From an uncultured Alphaproteobacteria bacterium (GTDB taxonomy: Bacteria; Pseudomonadota; Alphaproteobacteria; Puniceispirillales; UBA1172): a stretch of DNA of 48,701 nucleotides. Below the pieces are notes generated by a model that saw only the letters and a list, made by a program, of their open reading frames with translations, made no database searches and was not told where the DNA came from. The DNA is taken from positions 1-48,701 of the forward strand of contig CALFYS010000014.1 of the NCBI GenBank assembly GCA_937952245.1. Reading direction: 5' to 3'. A program made the position numbers and the translations under genes. Positions 15,371 through 24,472 of this stretch are shown piece by piece (the stretch's first letter is position 1; every line of letters begins with the position of its first letter).

Positions 15371-16825
15371 TTAAACTTCTCCGAGACAAACGTATTTCAT
15401 CTCAAGGAAATCGTCGATCCCGTATTTAGAGCCTTCACGCCCGATCCCCGATTGCTTGACGCCGCCGAACGGCCCAATCTCATTCGAGAAAATCCCCGTA
15501 TTGACGGAAACAATGCCATATTCCAAGGCTTCCGCCACGCGCCAGACCCGCGCCATATCTTTGGCAAAGAAATACCCCGCCAGCCCAAAGATTGTGTCAT
15601 TAGCCATGGCGACAACTTCATCTTCGGTTTCAAATTTAAACAAAGGCGCCACAGGGCCAAACGTCTCTTCGGAGAAAATCTGCATATCGGTGGTCATGCC
15701 GGTCAAAACGGTCGGCTGGAAGAAGGTTTCCCCCAATTCATGACGGCCCCCGCCAATCTCAACCTTCGCGCCTTTTGCCACTGCGTCACCGACATGGCGT
15801 TCAACTTTTTCCAGCCCCTGCATATCAATCAGCGGGCCTTGGGCCACACCATCATCGGCGCCATTGCCCACCTTCATCTCTTTGACTTTGGCGGTCAGGG
15901 CGGCGGCGAATTCATCATAAATCCCCGCTTGCACAAAGATGCGGTTGGCGCAAACACAGGTCTGGCCAGCGTTGCGGAATTTTGACGCCAGTGCCTCACG
16001 AACCGCGACATCAAGATCAGCATCATCAAAGACGATCAACGGCGCGTTGCCGCCCAGCTCAAAACTGACTTTCTTGATGGTATCGGCGGATTGCTTCATC
16101 AAAATCCGCCCCACTTCGGTGGAACCGGTGAAGGTGATTTTGCGCACCGTTGGGTTGGTGGTCAATTCCAGCCCCATGGCCGGCGCGTCCATGCCATTGA
16201 CGATATTAATCACGCCTTTTGGGATGCCCGCGCGTTCCGCCAGCACCGCCAGCGCCAAGGCCGAAAGCGGGGTTTGTTCCGCGGGCTTCAGCACCGCCGC
16301 GCAACCCGCCGCCAGACCGGGGGCCAATTTACGGGTGATCATCGCGTTCGGGAAATTCCACGGCGTGATCGCGCCAAAAACACCAATCGGCTGTTTCAGC
16401 ACCATGATGCGCTTATCGGTCATATGCGGCTGAAGAATATCACCTGAAATCCGGCGGCCTTCTTCACCAAACCAATCAATAAAAGACGCGCCATAGGCAA
16501 TTTCACCACGGGCTTCGGCCAAAGGCTTGCCCATTTCAGCGGTCAGGATTTGCGCCAAATCTTCTTGGTTTTCCATGATCAGGTTAAACCATGCCCGCAT
16601 CAACATCGCGCGGTCTTTGGCGGTGCGCCCGGCCCATTCTTTTTGGGCGATGGCGGCGGCATCAATCGCCGCTTTGATTGTATCCGCGCCATGATCGGCA
16701 ACCGCCATGATCAATTCACCCGACGCCGGGTTATTGATAGGGAAGGTCTTGCCATCAGGGGCGGCAAGCCATTCACCGTTCACATAACTTTCAGATTTTA
16801 ATAAGGACGGGTCTTTTAACTGCAT
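15371..16825 (-). CDS. gabD: NAD(P)-dependent succinate-semialdehyde dehydrogenase
   Basis: Oxidises succinate semialdehyde, and perhaps glutarate semialdehyde, to the acid. The 484-aa aldehyde dehydrogenase has the Rossmann-region segment ITPWNFPNAM (153-162), general base Glu256 (FELGGNAPLIVFDDADLD) and nucleophile Cys290 (NAGQTCVCANR), the latter in the C-V-C context typical of GabD. Length and C-terminal KQSGIGREGSKYGIDDFLE also fit. It could finish 4-aminobutyrate breakdown from the polyamine locus about 13 kb away, although no GABA aminotransferase is adjacent. A terminator follows and the sodB terminator lies upstream, so it is transcribed alone. Confidence 0.92.
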   Translation of the reverse strand: MQLKDPSLLKSESYVNGEWLAAPDGKTFPINNPASGELIMAVADHGADTIKAAIDAAAIAQKEWAGRTAKDRAMLMRAWFNLIMENQEDLAQILTAEMGKPLAEARGEIAYGASFIDWFGEEGRRISGDILQPHMTDKRIMVLKQPIGVFGAITPWNFPNAMITRKLAPGLAAGCAAVLKPAEQTPLSALALAVLAERAGIPKGVINIVNGMDAPAMGLELTTNPTVRKITFTGSTEVGRILMKQSADTIKKVSFELGGNAPLIVFDDADLDVAVREALASKFRNAGQTCVCANRIFVQAGIYDEFAAALTAKVKEMKVGNGADDGVAQGPLIDMQGLEKVERHVGDAVAKGAKVEIGGGRHELGETFFQPTVLTGMTTDMQIFSEETFGPVAPLFKFETEDEVVAMANDTIFGLAGYFFAKDMARVWRVAEALEYGIVSVNTGIFSNEIGPFGGVKQSGIGREGSKYGIDDFLEMKYVCLGEV

Positions 16826-16859
16826 GGTGATACCTCATGAAGCAGGGTCATTTCGGGTG

Positions 16860-16885
16860 TTGATCCCCCATTAAAAAGGGATCAA
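16860..16885. promoter_or_regulatory. inverted repeat upstream of gabD, possible operator
   Basis: A perfect 8-bp inverted repeat, TTGATCCC / GGGATCAA, with a 10-bp spacer lies 35-60 bp ahead of the gabD start codon. Position suits a regulator binding site, but it could also be part of the sodB terminator region. Confidence 0.35.
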
Positions 16886-16947
16886 TAAAAAGGTCAAGTC
16901 TTGTCCTGATCCTACCATGACGGTAATGCCAGCACGACTTGACCTTT
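16886..16947 (-). terminator. long-stem terminator downstream of sodB
   Basis: A perfect 12-bp inverted repeat (AAAGGTCAAGTC / GACTTGACCTTT) encloses 35 nt with an inner TACC/GGTA hairpin. On the minus strand it is followed by TTATTG after the terminal Ts. It sits just past the sodB stop codon. Confidence 0.75.
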
Positions 16948-16965
16948 CATTAGGTTTATACGGGT

Positions 16966-17565
16966 TTACATCCGTGATGCAACGTTTTCCCAATTGACCA
17001 GATGATCAAGGAAATTGGTCAGGTAAGCCGGACGCTTGTTGCGGAAGTCAATGTAATAGGAATGTTCCCACACATCACAGCCCAACAGCGCGGTCTGATC
17101 AAAGCACAATGGGTTTACGCCATTTTCGGTCTTGGTGACGGCAAGGCTGCCATCAGCGTTTTTGACCAACCAGCACCAGCCTGAACCAAACTGGCCCGCG
17201 CCCGCGGCACAGAACGCATCTTTGAACGCTTCAACAGAACCGAAGTTTTCCACCAAAGCCTTTTCCAATTCGCTGGGCATGGCGCGGCCTTCAGGCCCCA
17301 TCATTTCCCAAAACTGGATGTGATTCCAATGCTGGGAAGCGTTGTTGAACAGGCCAGACTGAACCAGCGCGCCTGCATCATAGGTTGCTTTGACAATATC
17401 TTCTAAAGATTTGCCTTCATGGCCTGAACCATCCAGCAGCTTATTGCCGTTATCGACATAGGCCTTGTGGTGCAGGTCATGGTGAAATTCAAGAGTTTCT
17501 TGGCTCATGCCATTTGCGGCCAGCGCATCATAGGCATAAGGAAGGTCGGGAAGTTCGAAAGCCAT
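16966..17565 (-). CDS. sodB: iron superoxide dismutase
   Basis: Converts superoxide to oxygen and hydrogen peroxide in the cytoplasm. The 199-aa protein has metal ligands His28 (EFHHDLHH), His82 (HWNHIQFW), Asp164 and His168 (DVWEHSYY). Gln78 in NASQHWNH and the YIDFRNKRPAYL C-terminal block are typical of Fe rather than Mn enzymes. It is monocistronic in appearance, with a long-stem terminator downstream and an AT-rich 183-bp upstream gap shared with a small divergent gene. Confidence 0.95.
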   Translation of the reverse strand: MAFELPDLPYAYDALAANGMSQETLEFHHDLHHKAYVDNGNKLLDGSGHEGKSLEDIVKATYDAGALVQSGLFNNASQHWNHIQFWEMMGPEGRAMPSELEKALVENFGSVEAFKDAFCAAGAGQFGSGWCWLVKNADGSLAVTKTENGVNPLCFDQTALLGCDVWEHSYYIDFRNKRPAYLTNFLDHLVNWENVASRM

Positions 17566-17748
17566 TTTTTTTCCTTATCAGCGAGTGTTGTCTTTGTGGT
17601 TATACATATCATATAGTAACGAATAAGATATGATAAAGATCATAGCGCCAAAAATTCAGCGCAATTATCCTTTTGCCTTATTTGGCCTTGTTTTATCCAT
17701 AGTTTTGGCCCGTCTTGTCTCTATCATGATACTTCTAAGGAGGTTCCA

Positions 17749-17979
17749 ATGGTAATAGCACTCTTAGCCTTTATGCTTATCGCCACCCAAAGTGATGCTT
17801 ATCAAGAGTTTTCAAAGCACAGCAACGGCATGGCCGAATATGCTTTTGTGGAGTCGCGGCCTTGCGAAACAGGCTTGCGGGACAGCGGCTACGCGCTCAG
17901 CTTAACAGGCAGTATTATGCTCAAGCAGGTCAATGAAGACGGCACGGTCAGCGAACAAATCTGTTCTGATCGGGATTAA
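17749..17979 (+). CDS. small secreted protein of unknown function
   Basis: A 76-aa protein with a hydrophobic N-terminal signal (VIALLAFMLIATQSDA) and a short mature part with two cysteines (Cys39 and Cys72) that could form a disulfide. The Shine-Dalgarno AAGGAGG 9 nt before the ATG is the strongest in the region, which argues the gene is real. It is divergent from sodB and converges with argG. Family not recognised. Confidence 0.65.
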   Translation: MVIALLAFMLIATQSDAYQEFSKHSNGMAEYAFVESRPCETGLRDSGYALSLTGSIMLKQVNEDGTVSEQICSDRD

Positions 17980-18007
17980 ACATTCGGCCTTAACCAACGC
18001 CTGATGA

Positions 18008-19228
18008 TCAATCGGGCTGCATCATCTTTTTCACCCGCAACCGAAGGGCGTTGAGGCGAATAAAGCCATGGGCGTCTTGCTGATCATAATCAGCGGCGCC
18101 ATCTTCAAATGTCACCAGATCGGGATGGTAAAGCGACTGGGTGGATTGACGGCCGGTGATGATGACATTGCCTTTATAAAGCTTCATCCGCACTGTGCCC
18201 GTGACATTGCCTTGGCTGGCATCAATGGCTTTTTGCAGCATTTCGCGTTCAGGATCAAACCAGAAACCGTTGTAAACCAGTTCAGCATAACGCGGCATCA
18301 GGCTGTCTTTGGCATGGGCGGCACCACGATCAAGGGTGATGGATTCCATGGCGCGGCGCGCTTTCAACAGGATCGTCCCCCCCGGGGTTTCATAAACACC
18401 GCGGGATTTCATGCCGACAAAACGGTTTTCAACCAAATCAACACGGCCAATCCCGTTATCACCGCCAAGACGGTTCAATTCGGTCAGCAAGGTTGCTGGT
18501 GACATGGCTTTGCCGTTGATGGCGACGGGATCACCTTCTTTGAAATCAATGGTGATTTCCGTTGGCGTATCCGGCGCATCCATTGGGGAAACCGAACGTG
18601 AGAACACATATTCTTCAGGTTCAACCCATGGGTCTTCCAGCACTTTGCCTTCGGCGGAGATATGCAAGAGATTGGCATCAACACTAAACGGCGCTTCGCC
18701 ACGCTTGTCTTTTGGGATGTTGATCTGATGCTTTTCAGCAAAATCAATCAGCTTTGTCCGTGAGGTCAAATCCCATTCCCGCCATGGGGCGATGACGTTG
18801 ATATTCGGCTCAAGGGCGTAATAGCCAAGTTCAAACCGAACTTGATCATTGCCTTTACCGGTGGCGCCATGGCTGACCGCGTCAGCGCCAACCTCATGGG
18901 CAATTTCAATCTGGCGTTTGGCGATCAATGGCCGGGCGATTGATGTTCCCAACAGGTATTCGCCTTCATAAAGGGCATTGGCACGGAACATTGGAAAGAC
19001 GTAATCGCGGGTAAATTCTTCGCGCAGGTCTTCGATATAAATCTCTTTGATCCCCATGGCCTCAGCTTTGGCGCGGGCAGGTTCAATATCTTCACCCTGA
19101 CCCAAATCAGCGGTAAAGGTCACCACTTCGGCCTGATAAGCATCCTGAAGCCAGCGCAAGATCACAGAAGTATCAAGACCTCCTGAATAAGCCAGAACAA
19201 CTTTTTTCGGTGTGTTTTGATCTGTCAT
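18008..19228 (-). CDS. argG: argininosuccinate synthase
   Basis: Joins citrulline and aspartate using ATP in arginine synthesis. The protein (406 aa from MTDQNTPKK) has the PP-loop ATP motif VLAYSGGLDTSVILRWL, the SHGATGKGNDQVRFELGYY citrulline/aspartate segment and GDNGIGRVDLVENRFVGMKSRG. The frame stays open for 10 more codons (ATGs at 19258 and 19252), but no start has a strong ribosome binding site; the chosen one fits family length and has a weak AAAGAAAGA upstream. It is transcribed alone. Confidence 0.95.
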   Translation of the reverse strand: MTDQNTPKKVVLAYSGGLDTSVILRWLQDAYQAEVVTFTADLGQGEDIEPARAKAEAMGIKEIYIEDLREEFTRDYVFPMFRANALYEGEYLLGTSIARPLIAKRQIEIAHEVGADAVSHGATGKGNDQVRFELGYYALEPNINVIAPWREWDLTSRTKLIDFAEKHQINIPKDKRGEAPFSVDANLLHISAEGKVLEDPWVEPEEYVFSRSVSPMDAPDTPTEITIDFKEGDPVAINGKAMSPATLLTELNRLGGDNGIGRVDLVENRFVGMKSRGVYETPGGTILLKARRAMESITLDRGAAHAKDSLMPRYAELVYNGFWFDPEREMLQKAIDASQGNVTGTVRMKLYKGNVIITGRQSTQSLYHPDLVTFEDGAADYDQQDAHGFIRLNALRLRVKKMMQPD

Positions 19229-19309
19229 TTCAATGTCTTTCTTTTTGTTCATGCCCATGTTTTAGCAGTGGGTGTGGGTATAGCCCAGAGAGGCGGATTG
19301 GCGCAAGGC

Positions 19310-21877
19310 TTATTCATCCCTCAGAACAGGGCCTGGTTTGCGCCCTAATGTCCGTGATGCGCCAATTAACCCCAGCGCCGTGGTCGCCGCCGCGCCGCCC
19401 AAGGCCACCGTCACCGCCAGCCCTAAAGGAAAGGTGAAACTGGCATCAAGGAAGCCGATCAATAAAGAGGCACTGGCCACCGTGCCAATCGCCACAGCGA
19501 TCATCCCCGCGATCAACCCTAAAGCCGCGTATTCCCAAATATAGGACATCAGGATCACCCGCCTTGTTGCCCCCAGCACTTTCAAAATAATTGAGGTGTT
19601 GATGCGACGGGCTTCGCTGGCGGCGACGGTTCCGGCTAAGACCGCGAAACCAGCGATCAAGGTAATGCCAGCGGTGATCTGAATAGCGGTGGAAACAAGC
19701 CCCAAGACACGGCTGACCGTGGCGGCGGCGGCGCGGACTGAAATTGAAGATACATTCGGCATGGCGGCGGCAATATCACGATCAATTCTGGCTTCCAGCT
19801 GGCGGTCATTGGTGGCGACAGTGGCCACCCAATTATGGGGGGCGGCTTCGATCATCCCCGGGCTGAGGATAAAGACAAAGTTCAGCCCGAAATTTTGCCA
19901 TTCGATCTGGCGGCTTGAAGTGATGGTCGCCTGCAATTCACGGCCAGCGATGTTGAAGGTTACGGTTGACCCCAAATCAAGACCAAAGGCCAGCATCGCC
20001 TCATCATCCATGGAGACTTGCATCTCGCCTTTATAATCATCGGGCCACCATTCGCCTTTGATGATATTGACGTTTTGGGGGGGCTTGCCCGCCCATGTCA
20101 GGCCACGGTCACCGTTCAGAATCCACGCTTCTGATTGCGGGGCGTTGATTTCAGCGGCGGGCACGCCATCAAGGGCGACAACACGGCCCCTGACCATTGG
20201 CACCATCATCACTTGATCACGCCCCACAAGATCACTGGTGATCCGTTCAAATTCCGGTTTTTGTTGGGGCTGAATATCAATAAAGAACCACGCCGGGGCT
20301 TCATCGGCAAGGCGGGTGTTGATCTGCCGGCTCATGTTGAATTCGGAAATGGCAATCGTCACCAAAACCGTCAGCCCCAAACCAAAGGTGATGACAATAC
20401 CGCGGGTGTTATTGCCTGGTCTGGTGATCGCCGCCACCGCCAGCCGCAAAGCCGTTGATTGCGGCATAAACCGTGTTTTTGGCAAATGGGTGATGGCGCG
20501 GATAATGATCTCCGCCATGACGGCTAAAATCGCCAAACTGCCCAGCACCCCAACACTGAACCCGATGGTTAAGACAGGGTTGGTGGTGGCGGCTAAGGTC
20601 AAGCCCATCAACCCAATGGTGGCCAGCCCGATCACGGTCAAATATCGTTTTTTCGGCCGGCCGGTGGGGACGGTGATTAAACTGCGGAACAATTGGCTTG
20701 GTTTCACCTCACGGGCTTTGCCCAAAGGCCAGACCGAAAACCCGATGCTGGTCAAAAGGCCAAATCCGGTGGCGGCTAACAGCGGCAATGGGAAGATATG
20801 CGCTTCGATTGGCACGGCCACCACCCCGCTCAACAGCCATTTCGCCACCCATGGGGTCAGTATCGCCAGACTAAGGCCGATGGAAATCCCGATGACGGTG
20901 AGGATCATGACTTGCAAAAAATAAACCCAGAAGATCAACGGGGCAGGCGCGCCAAGGCTTTTAAGCGTGGCCAGAACTGGCATCCGGCTGGTCAACCATG
21001 CCCTGACCGCGGATGACACCCCCAACCCGCCGATCAATAACGCGGTAAGGCTGACAAGGGTTAAGAAGGTTTCCGTACGGGCAATGAAATTCCGAAACCC
21101 TGCTGAACCGGAATTGTGATGACGAAGGCGCACAAGGCTGTTGTCTGAGATTGCATCCAGCCCCGCCAATACCGCCATATCTTTGGATGGGTTATCCAAC
21201 AGCAATCGTTCACGATAGGTCATCAACGCCCCGGGCACATCAAGCCCGGTTTGGCTTAGGTTTTCTTCGGCGATCACCACCGATGGGGCAAATTGTTCAA
21301 ACCCGAACCCGCGATCAGGTTCATGGCGTAAAATCGCGCTGATATGGACATCAATATCGCCCAATCGCGCGGTATCACCAACATCAACCCCCAAGACCCG
21401 AAGAAGTCCGGGATTGGCGATAATGCTCGGCATTTCATTGATATTGGCTAAGGCTTGATCCAACGGAATAGGCGGGTCAAGAACAGGCGCGCCCACCAGC
21501 GGCCATTGATTATCAACCGCCTTCAGGCTGACCAAGCGGCGGATGGGTTCACCGTCTTTTTCACTGCCCAGCATGGCGCGCATTTGAACAAGGCTAGAGG
21601 TCTGCCCATGGCGTGACATTTCGGCTAACACCGCTTGCGGAAGCTCTTTATGGGTGCTGCTGGCGGCAATATCACCACCGAACATCTGGCGGGAGTTTTT
21701 CGCAATCCCATAGCGCATGGACTCGGCGATACTGCCAACCGCGCCAATCGCCGTCACCCCCAGCGTCAGAGCGATTAAGAACACCCGAAACCGCCCTAAT
21801 GAGCCGCGCAATTCGCGCCGGGCCAGTTTAAAAGCCAGCCCCAGATCAGGGAAAAAGCCTGTTTTTGTCGGCGCCAT
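19310..21877 (-). CDS. ABC transporter permease, YbbP/FtsX-like
   Basis: Inner-membrane permease of the YbbA-YbbP (MacB/FtsX-superfamily) type, 855 aa, usual for YbbP. An N-terminal cytoplasmic segment KLARRELRGSLGRFRVFLIAL leads into the first span, followed by a periplasmic domain, a first FtsX domain (about 270-420), a central pair of spans, a second periplasmic domain and a second FtsX domain at the C-terminus (about 720-845). It starts 2 bp after the ATPase gene. The pair is thought to act on the envelope or export hydrophobic molecules; the substrate is not known. Confidence 0.9.
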   Translation of the reverse strand: MAPTKTGFFPDLGLAFKLARRELRGSLGRFRVFLIALTLGVTAIGAVGSIAESMRYGIAKNSRQMFGGDIAASSTHKELPQAVLAEMSRHGQTSSLVQMRAMLGSEKDGEPIRRLVSLKAVDNQWPLVGAPVLDPPIPLDQALANINEMPSIIANPGLLRVLGVDVGDTARLGDIDVHISAILRHEPDRGFGFEQFAPSVVIAEENLSQTGLDVPGALMTYRERLLLDNPSKDMAVLAGLDAISDNSLVRLRHHNSGSAGFRNFIARTETFLTLVSLTALLIGGLGVSSAVRAWLTSRMPVLATLKSLGAPAPLIFWVYFLQVMILTVIGISIGLSLAILTPWVAKWLLSGVVAVPIEAHIFPLPLLAATGFGLLTSIGFSVWPLGKAREVKPSQLFRSLITVPTGRPKKRYLTVIGLATIGLMGLTLAATTNPVLTIGFSVGVLGSLAILAVMAEIIIRAITHLPKTRFMPQSTALRLAVAAITRPGNNTRGIVITFGLGLTVLVTIAISEFNMSRQINTRLADEAPAWFFIDIQPQQKPEFERITSDLVGRDQVMMVPMVRGRVVALDGVPAAEINAPQSEAWILNGDRGLTWAGKPPQNVNIIKGEWWPDDYKGEMQVSMDDEAMLAFGLDLGSTVTFNIAGRELQATITSSRQIEWQNFGLNFVFILSPGMIEAAPHNWVATVATNDRQLEARIDRDIAAAMPNVSSISVRAAAATVSRVLGLVSTAIQITAGITLIAGFAVLAGTVAASEARRINTSIILKVLGATRRVILMSYIWEYAALGLIAGMIAVAIGTVASASLLIGFLDASFTFPLGLAVTVALGGAAATTALGLIGASRTLGRKPGPVLRDE

Positions 21878-21879
21878 GA

Positions 21880-22608
21880 TTAATCCCCTTTGGCGCTATC
21901 GGATGCGATTTGGCCATCGGCAATACGAATGATCCGCCCGCATTGCGTGGCAAGACCTTCATCATGGGTGATCAGCACCAAGGCGGTATTGTGTTTTTGG
22001 GCGGTCTCGATCAGCAAATCCATAATCTCAGCCCCCGTGGTCTGGTCCAGATTTCCGGTTGGTTCATCCGCCAGTAAAATATCAGGTTCGGTCACAATGG
22101 CGCGGGCAATCGCCACCCGTTGTTGTTCGCCGCCAGAAAGTTGGTCTGGGACGTGATCAATCCGGTGACCAAGCCCAACATCAACCAAAGCCGCCTTCGC
22201 TTTATCAAAAGCATTACGGTCATCAACCAATTCCAACGGCACGGCGACATTTTCAAGCGCGGTCATTGATGGGATCAGGCGGAACGCCTGAAAGATAATG
22301 CCGATATGATCACGGCGAATTTCAGCCAGCCTGTCTTCATCAAGCGCCATCAGATCATGGCCAGCCACTGTAATGCGCCCATGGGTGATGCTCTCAAGCC
22401 CGCCCATGACCATCATGGCGGTTGTCTTGCCCGCCCCGCTTGGCCCTAACATGGCCACGGTTTCACCACGATTAATCTGTAATGAAATGTCATTAAGAAT
22501 ATCAACCTGTCCGGCACGGCTCGGCATAGACAATTGCACGTGATCAAGGTCAATCATCACCTGATCTTGGCCAGAGGTGGAGTTTAAAGGCTTTTCTGAT
22601 GATGGCAT
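21880..22608 (-). CDS. ABC transporter ATP-binding protein, YbbA-like
   Basis: ATPase partner of the YbbP-like permease. The 242-aa protein has Walker A MLGPSGAGKTTAMM, signature QLSGGEQQRVAIARAI, Walker B DILLADEPTGNLD and the H-loop LITHDE, all of the LolD/MacB subfamily. It is divergent from the tesA-type esterase gene, the same tesA / ybbA-ybbP arrangement as in Escherichia coli, which supports the assignment. Confidence 0.92.
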   Translation of the reverse strand: MPSSEKPLNSTSGQDQVMIDLDHVQLSMPSRAGQVDILNDISLQINRGETVAMLGPSGAGKTTAMMVMGGLESITHGRITVAGHDLMALDEDRLAEIRRDHIGIIFQAFRLIPSMTALENVAVPLELVDDRNAFDKAKAALVDVGLGHRIDHVPDQLSGGEQQRVAIARAIVTEPDILLADEPTGNLDQTTGAEIMDLLIETAQKHNTALVLITHDEGLATQCGRIIRIADGQIASDSAKGD

Positions 22609-22631
22609 TTTGGGGCTTTCAACTTAATTTT

Positions 22632-22676
22632 GACGATCGTTCCGTATATGATAGAAACTGACGTAATAAGATCGTC
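22632..22676. promoter_or_regulatory. inverted repeat in the divergent ybbA/tesA promoter region
   Basis: GACGATC at 22632-22638 and GATCGTC at 22670-22676 form a 7-bp inverted repeat around an AT-rich centre containing TATGAT. It lies between the two divergent starts and may be a shared operator. Low certainty. Confidence 0.3.
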
Positions 22677-22736
22677 TTCATGCTATCAGTTTCGATCCAA
22701 CTTTATATTGGTATTGCTCAAGGGAATTTCAATTTG

Positions 22737-23420
22737 ATGCGGCTGTTTTTATCCCTACCCTTATTCAAAAAGATGCTCATCATGCTCATGGCCATGATGA
22801 TGCCCATATCTATCGCAAATGCCGCCAGCAATCCAACAAAATTACTGATTTTTGGCGATAGTCTGGTGGCGGGTTATGGCCTGCCTCAAGGGGTTGCTTT
22901 TCCGGATCAATTGCAACAATCCTTTGATCAAGACAGCGCCTCTATTCGCGTTATCAACGGCGGCATTTCAGGCGATACCATGGCCGGTGGCGCCAGCCGG
23001 ATCGCCTGGTCTTTGGCGGATCGCCCCGACGCGGTGGTGGTGGTCTTGGGCGGCAATGACGCGTTGCGGGGGCTTTCTCCTGATAATATGAAAATACAGC
23101 TTGATGCGATCATCAGCGCGATCCAAGACCAAGGCTTGCCGTTGTTGGTGGCGGGGATGTATGCCCCTGCGAATATGGGGGCTGAATATGGCGCGCGGTT
23201 TGAACAAGCCTTTCAAGATGCCATCAGTGATGCGCAAGCCCGAATAGACCATTCCGGATCAGGCTATCTGGATTTTTATCCGTTCTTTTTGGATGGCGTT
23301 GCCCTTGAGCCGCTGTTGAATCAAAGCGATGGTATCCACCCTAATGAAGATGGCGTTGCTGAAATTGTTCGGCGCATTAAACCGTCTGTGCAAAAATTAA
23401 TTGCCCAACTTAACCGTTAA
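22737..23420 (+). CDS. tesA: arylesterase / multifunctional lysophospholipase, TesA-like
   Basis: Periplasmic SGNH hydrolase acting on short acyl esters, thioesters or lysophospholipids. From the chosen start (AAGGGA upstream) the 227-aa protein has a signal peptide ending SIANA, then the GDSL block LLIFGDSLVAGYGLP, block II (NGGISGDTMAGG), block III (VVLGGNDALRG) and the Asp-His pair DGIHPNEDG. The frame is open for 19 more codons upstream, which would place non-signal sequence before the signal peptide. Confidence 0.92.
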   Translation: MRLFLSLPLFKKMLIMLMAMMMPISIANAASNPTKLLIFGDSLVAGYGLPQGVAFPDQLQQSFDQDSASIRVINGGISGDTMAGGASRIAWSLADRPDAVVVVLGGNDALRGLSPDNMKIQLDAIISAIQDQGLPLLVAGMYAPANMGAEYGARFEQAFQDAISDAQARIDHSGSGYLDFYPFFLDGVALEPLLNQSDGIHPNEDGVAEIVRRIKPSVQKLIAQLNR

Positions 23421-23448
23421 TTCTTAATCGTTAATAAAGGATCACCCC

Positions 23449-23754
23449 ATGGCCGAAAAACTCACCGATGATGATATTCAAACCCTTCTTGCTGATCTGG
23501 ATGGCTGGGCATTAAGCACGGATGGTCTCGCCATTGAAAAAACCTTCCGGTTTAAGAATTTCAACGCGGCCTTTGGGTGGATGACGCGGGCGGCACTAGT
23601 CGCCGAAAAGCTCGACCATCATCCGGAATGGTTTAACGTCTATAATCGCGTTGAGGTTCGTCTCACCACCCATGATCAAAATGGCCTGACGGAGCTTGAT
23701 GCAAAATTGGCGAAAGCCATGGATGCCATGGCCAATGAAACAGGGGTCAAATAA
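23449..23754 (+). CDS. phhB: 4a-hydroxytetrahydrobiopterin dehydratase
   Basis: Dehydrates pterin-4a-carbinolamine to regenerate the pterin cofactor of aromatic-amino-acid hydroxylases. The 101-aa protein has the family motif EKLDHHPEWFNVYNRVEV with the catalytic His pair and a C-terminal LTELDAKLAKAMDAMA helix. No phenylalanine hydroxylase gene is seen nearby, so it may serve another pterin- or molybdopterin-related role, as often in alphaproteobacteria. Its stop overlaps the start of the next gene by one base (TAATG). Confidence 0.92.
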   Translation: MAEKLTDDDIQTLLADLDGWALSTDGLAIEKTFRFKNFNAAFGWMTRAALVAEKLDHHPEWFNVYNRVEVRLTTHDQNGLTELDAKLAKAMDAMANETGVK

Positions 23755-24311
23755 TGCGGGGATATTGCGCTTTAGGGGTTGAGGATGTCAGCAAGCCGCG
23801 CAATGCCGGCGCGGTGATCAGAACCGCCCATGCTTTTGGGGCTTCTTTTGCTTTTACCGTTGGCAATACTTTAAACCGTCAAGAAATTCATCACGCCGAC
23901 ACGTCAAAGGCCATTGAACAAATCCCGCTTTACATGTTTGGGTCGGTCCAAGAATTTGCCTTGCCCGAAGGATGCCAATTGGTGGGGATTGAATTGACCG
24001 ATGACGCGGTTGTTTTGCCCAGTTTCAGGCACCCACGTTCAGCCGCTTATGTCTTGGGGTCTGAACGGTTGGGCTTGTCCGAAGAAATGTTGGACCTATG
24101 CGATCATGTGATCAAAATTCCGACAAAATTCTCGCTTAATCTTGCGGTTGCTGGCGCGTTGGTGATGTATGACCGGTTGCAATCCATGGACAGGTTCGCC
24201 CCCCGTCCGGTGAGCCCGGGCGGCCCCACCGAAGAATTGGAAGCGCCTGTTTTTGGCCAGCCTTTATGGCTCAAGAAAAAACATCGCCGCGACCTTGGCC
24301 GTAAAGACTAA
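23754..24311 (+). CDS. TrmH/SpoU-family RNA 2'-O-methyltransferase
   Basis: A 185-aa SPOUT-fold methyltransferase. Motif 1 is in GVEDVSKPRNAGAVIRTAHA (catalytic Asn-Arg), motif 2 is YVLGSERLGLSEEMLDLCD and motif 3 is FSLNLAVAGALVMYDRL, together forming the knotted SAM site. The target (tRNA or rRNA) cannot be told from sequence. It is translationally coupled to phhB by a one-base overlap. It is short, lacking any extra substrate-binding domain. Confidence 0.9.
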   Translation: MRGYCALGVEDVSKPRNAGAVIRTAHAFGASFAFTVGNTLNRQEIHHADTSKAIEQIPLYMFGSVQEFALPEGCQLVGIELTDDAVVLPSFRHPRSAAYVLGSERLGLSEEMLDLCDHVIKIPTKFSLNLAVAGALVMYDRLQSMDRFAPRPVSPGGPTEELEAPVFGQPLWLKKKHRRDLGRKD

Positions 24312-24312
24312 T

Positions 24313-24340
24313 CCTCAACCATCCTTATTGGATAATGAGG
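24313..24340 (+). other. hairpin after the SpoU methyltransferase gene
   Basis: CCTCA...TGAGG and ATCC...GGAT nested arms form a stem-loop directly after the stop codon. It lacks a clear T-run, so terminator function is doubtful. Confidence 0.35.
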
Positions 24341-24472
24341 GCGATAAAGGAATGAGGAAATCATTGCAATTTCTTGCTCTTTCTGTGATTTTAGGCGACA
24401 TATTCGATCACAACGGCGAATGCCGGTGATCATGGTTTTAGATGGATTGACCTTCGATAAAAGGATGACGAT

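Noticed and set aside
15452..16447. Several long open frames antisense to gabD
   Set aside because: They mirror the codon bias of gabD and have no family features or start signals.
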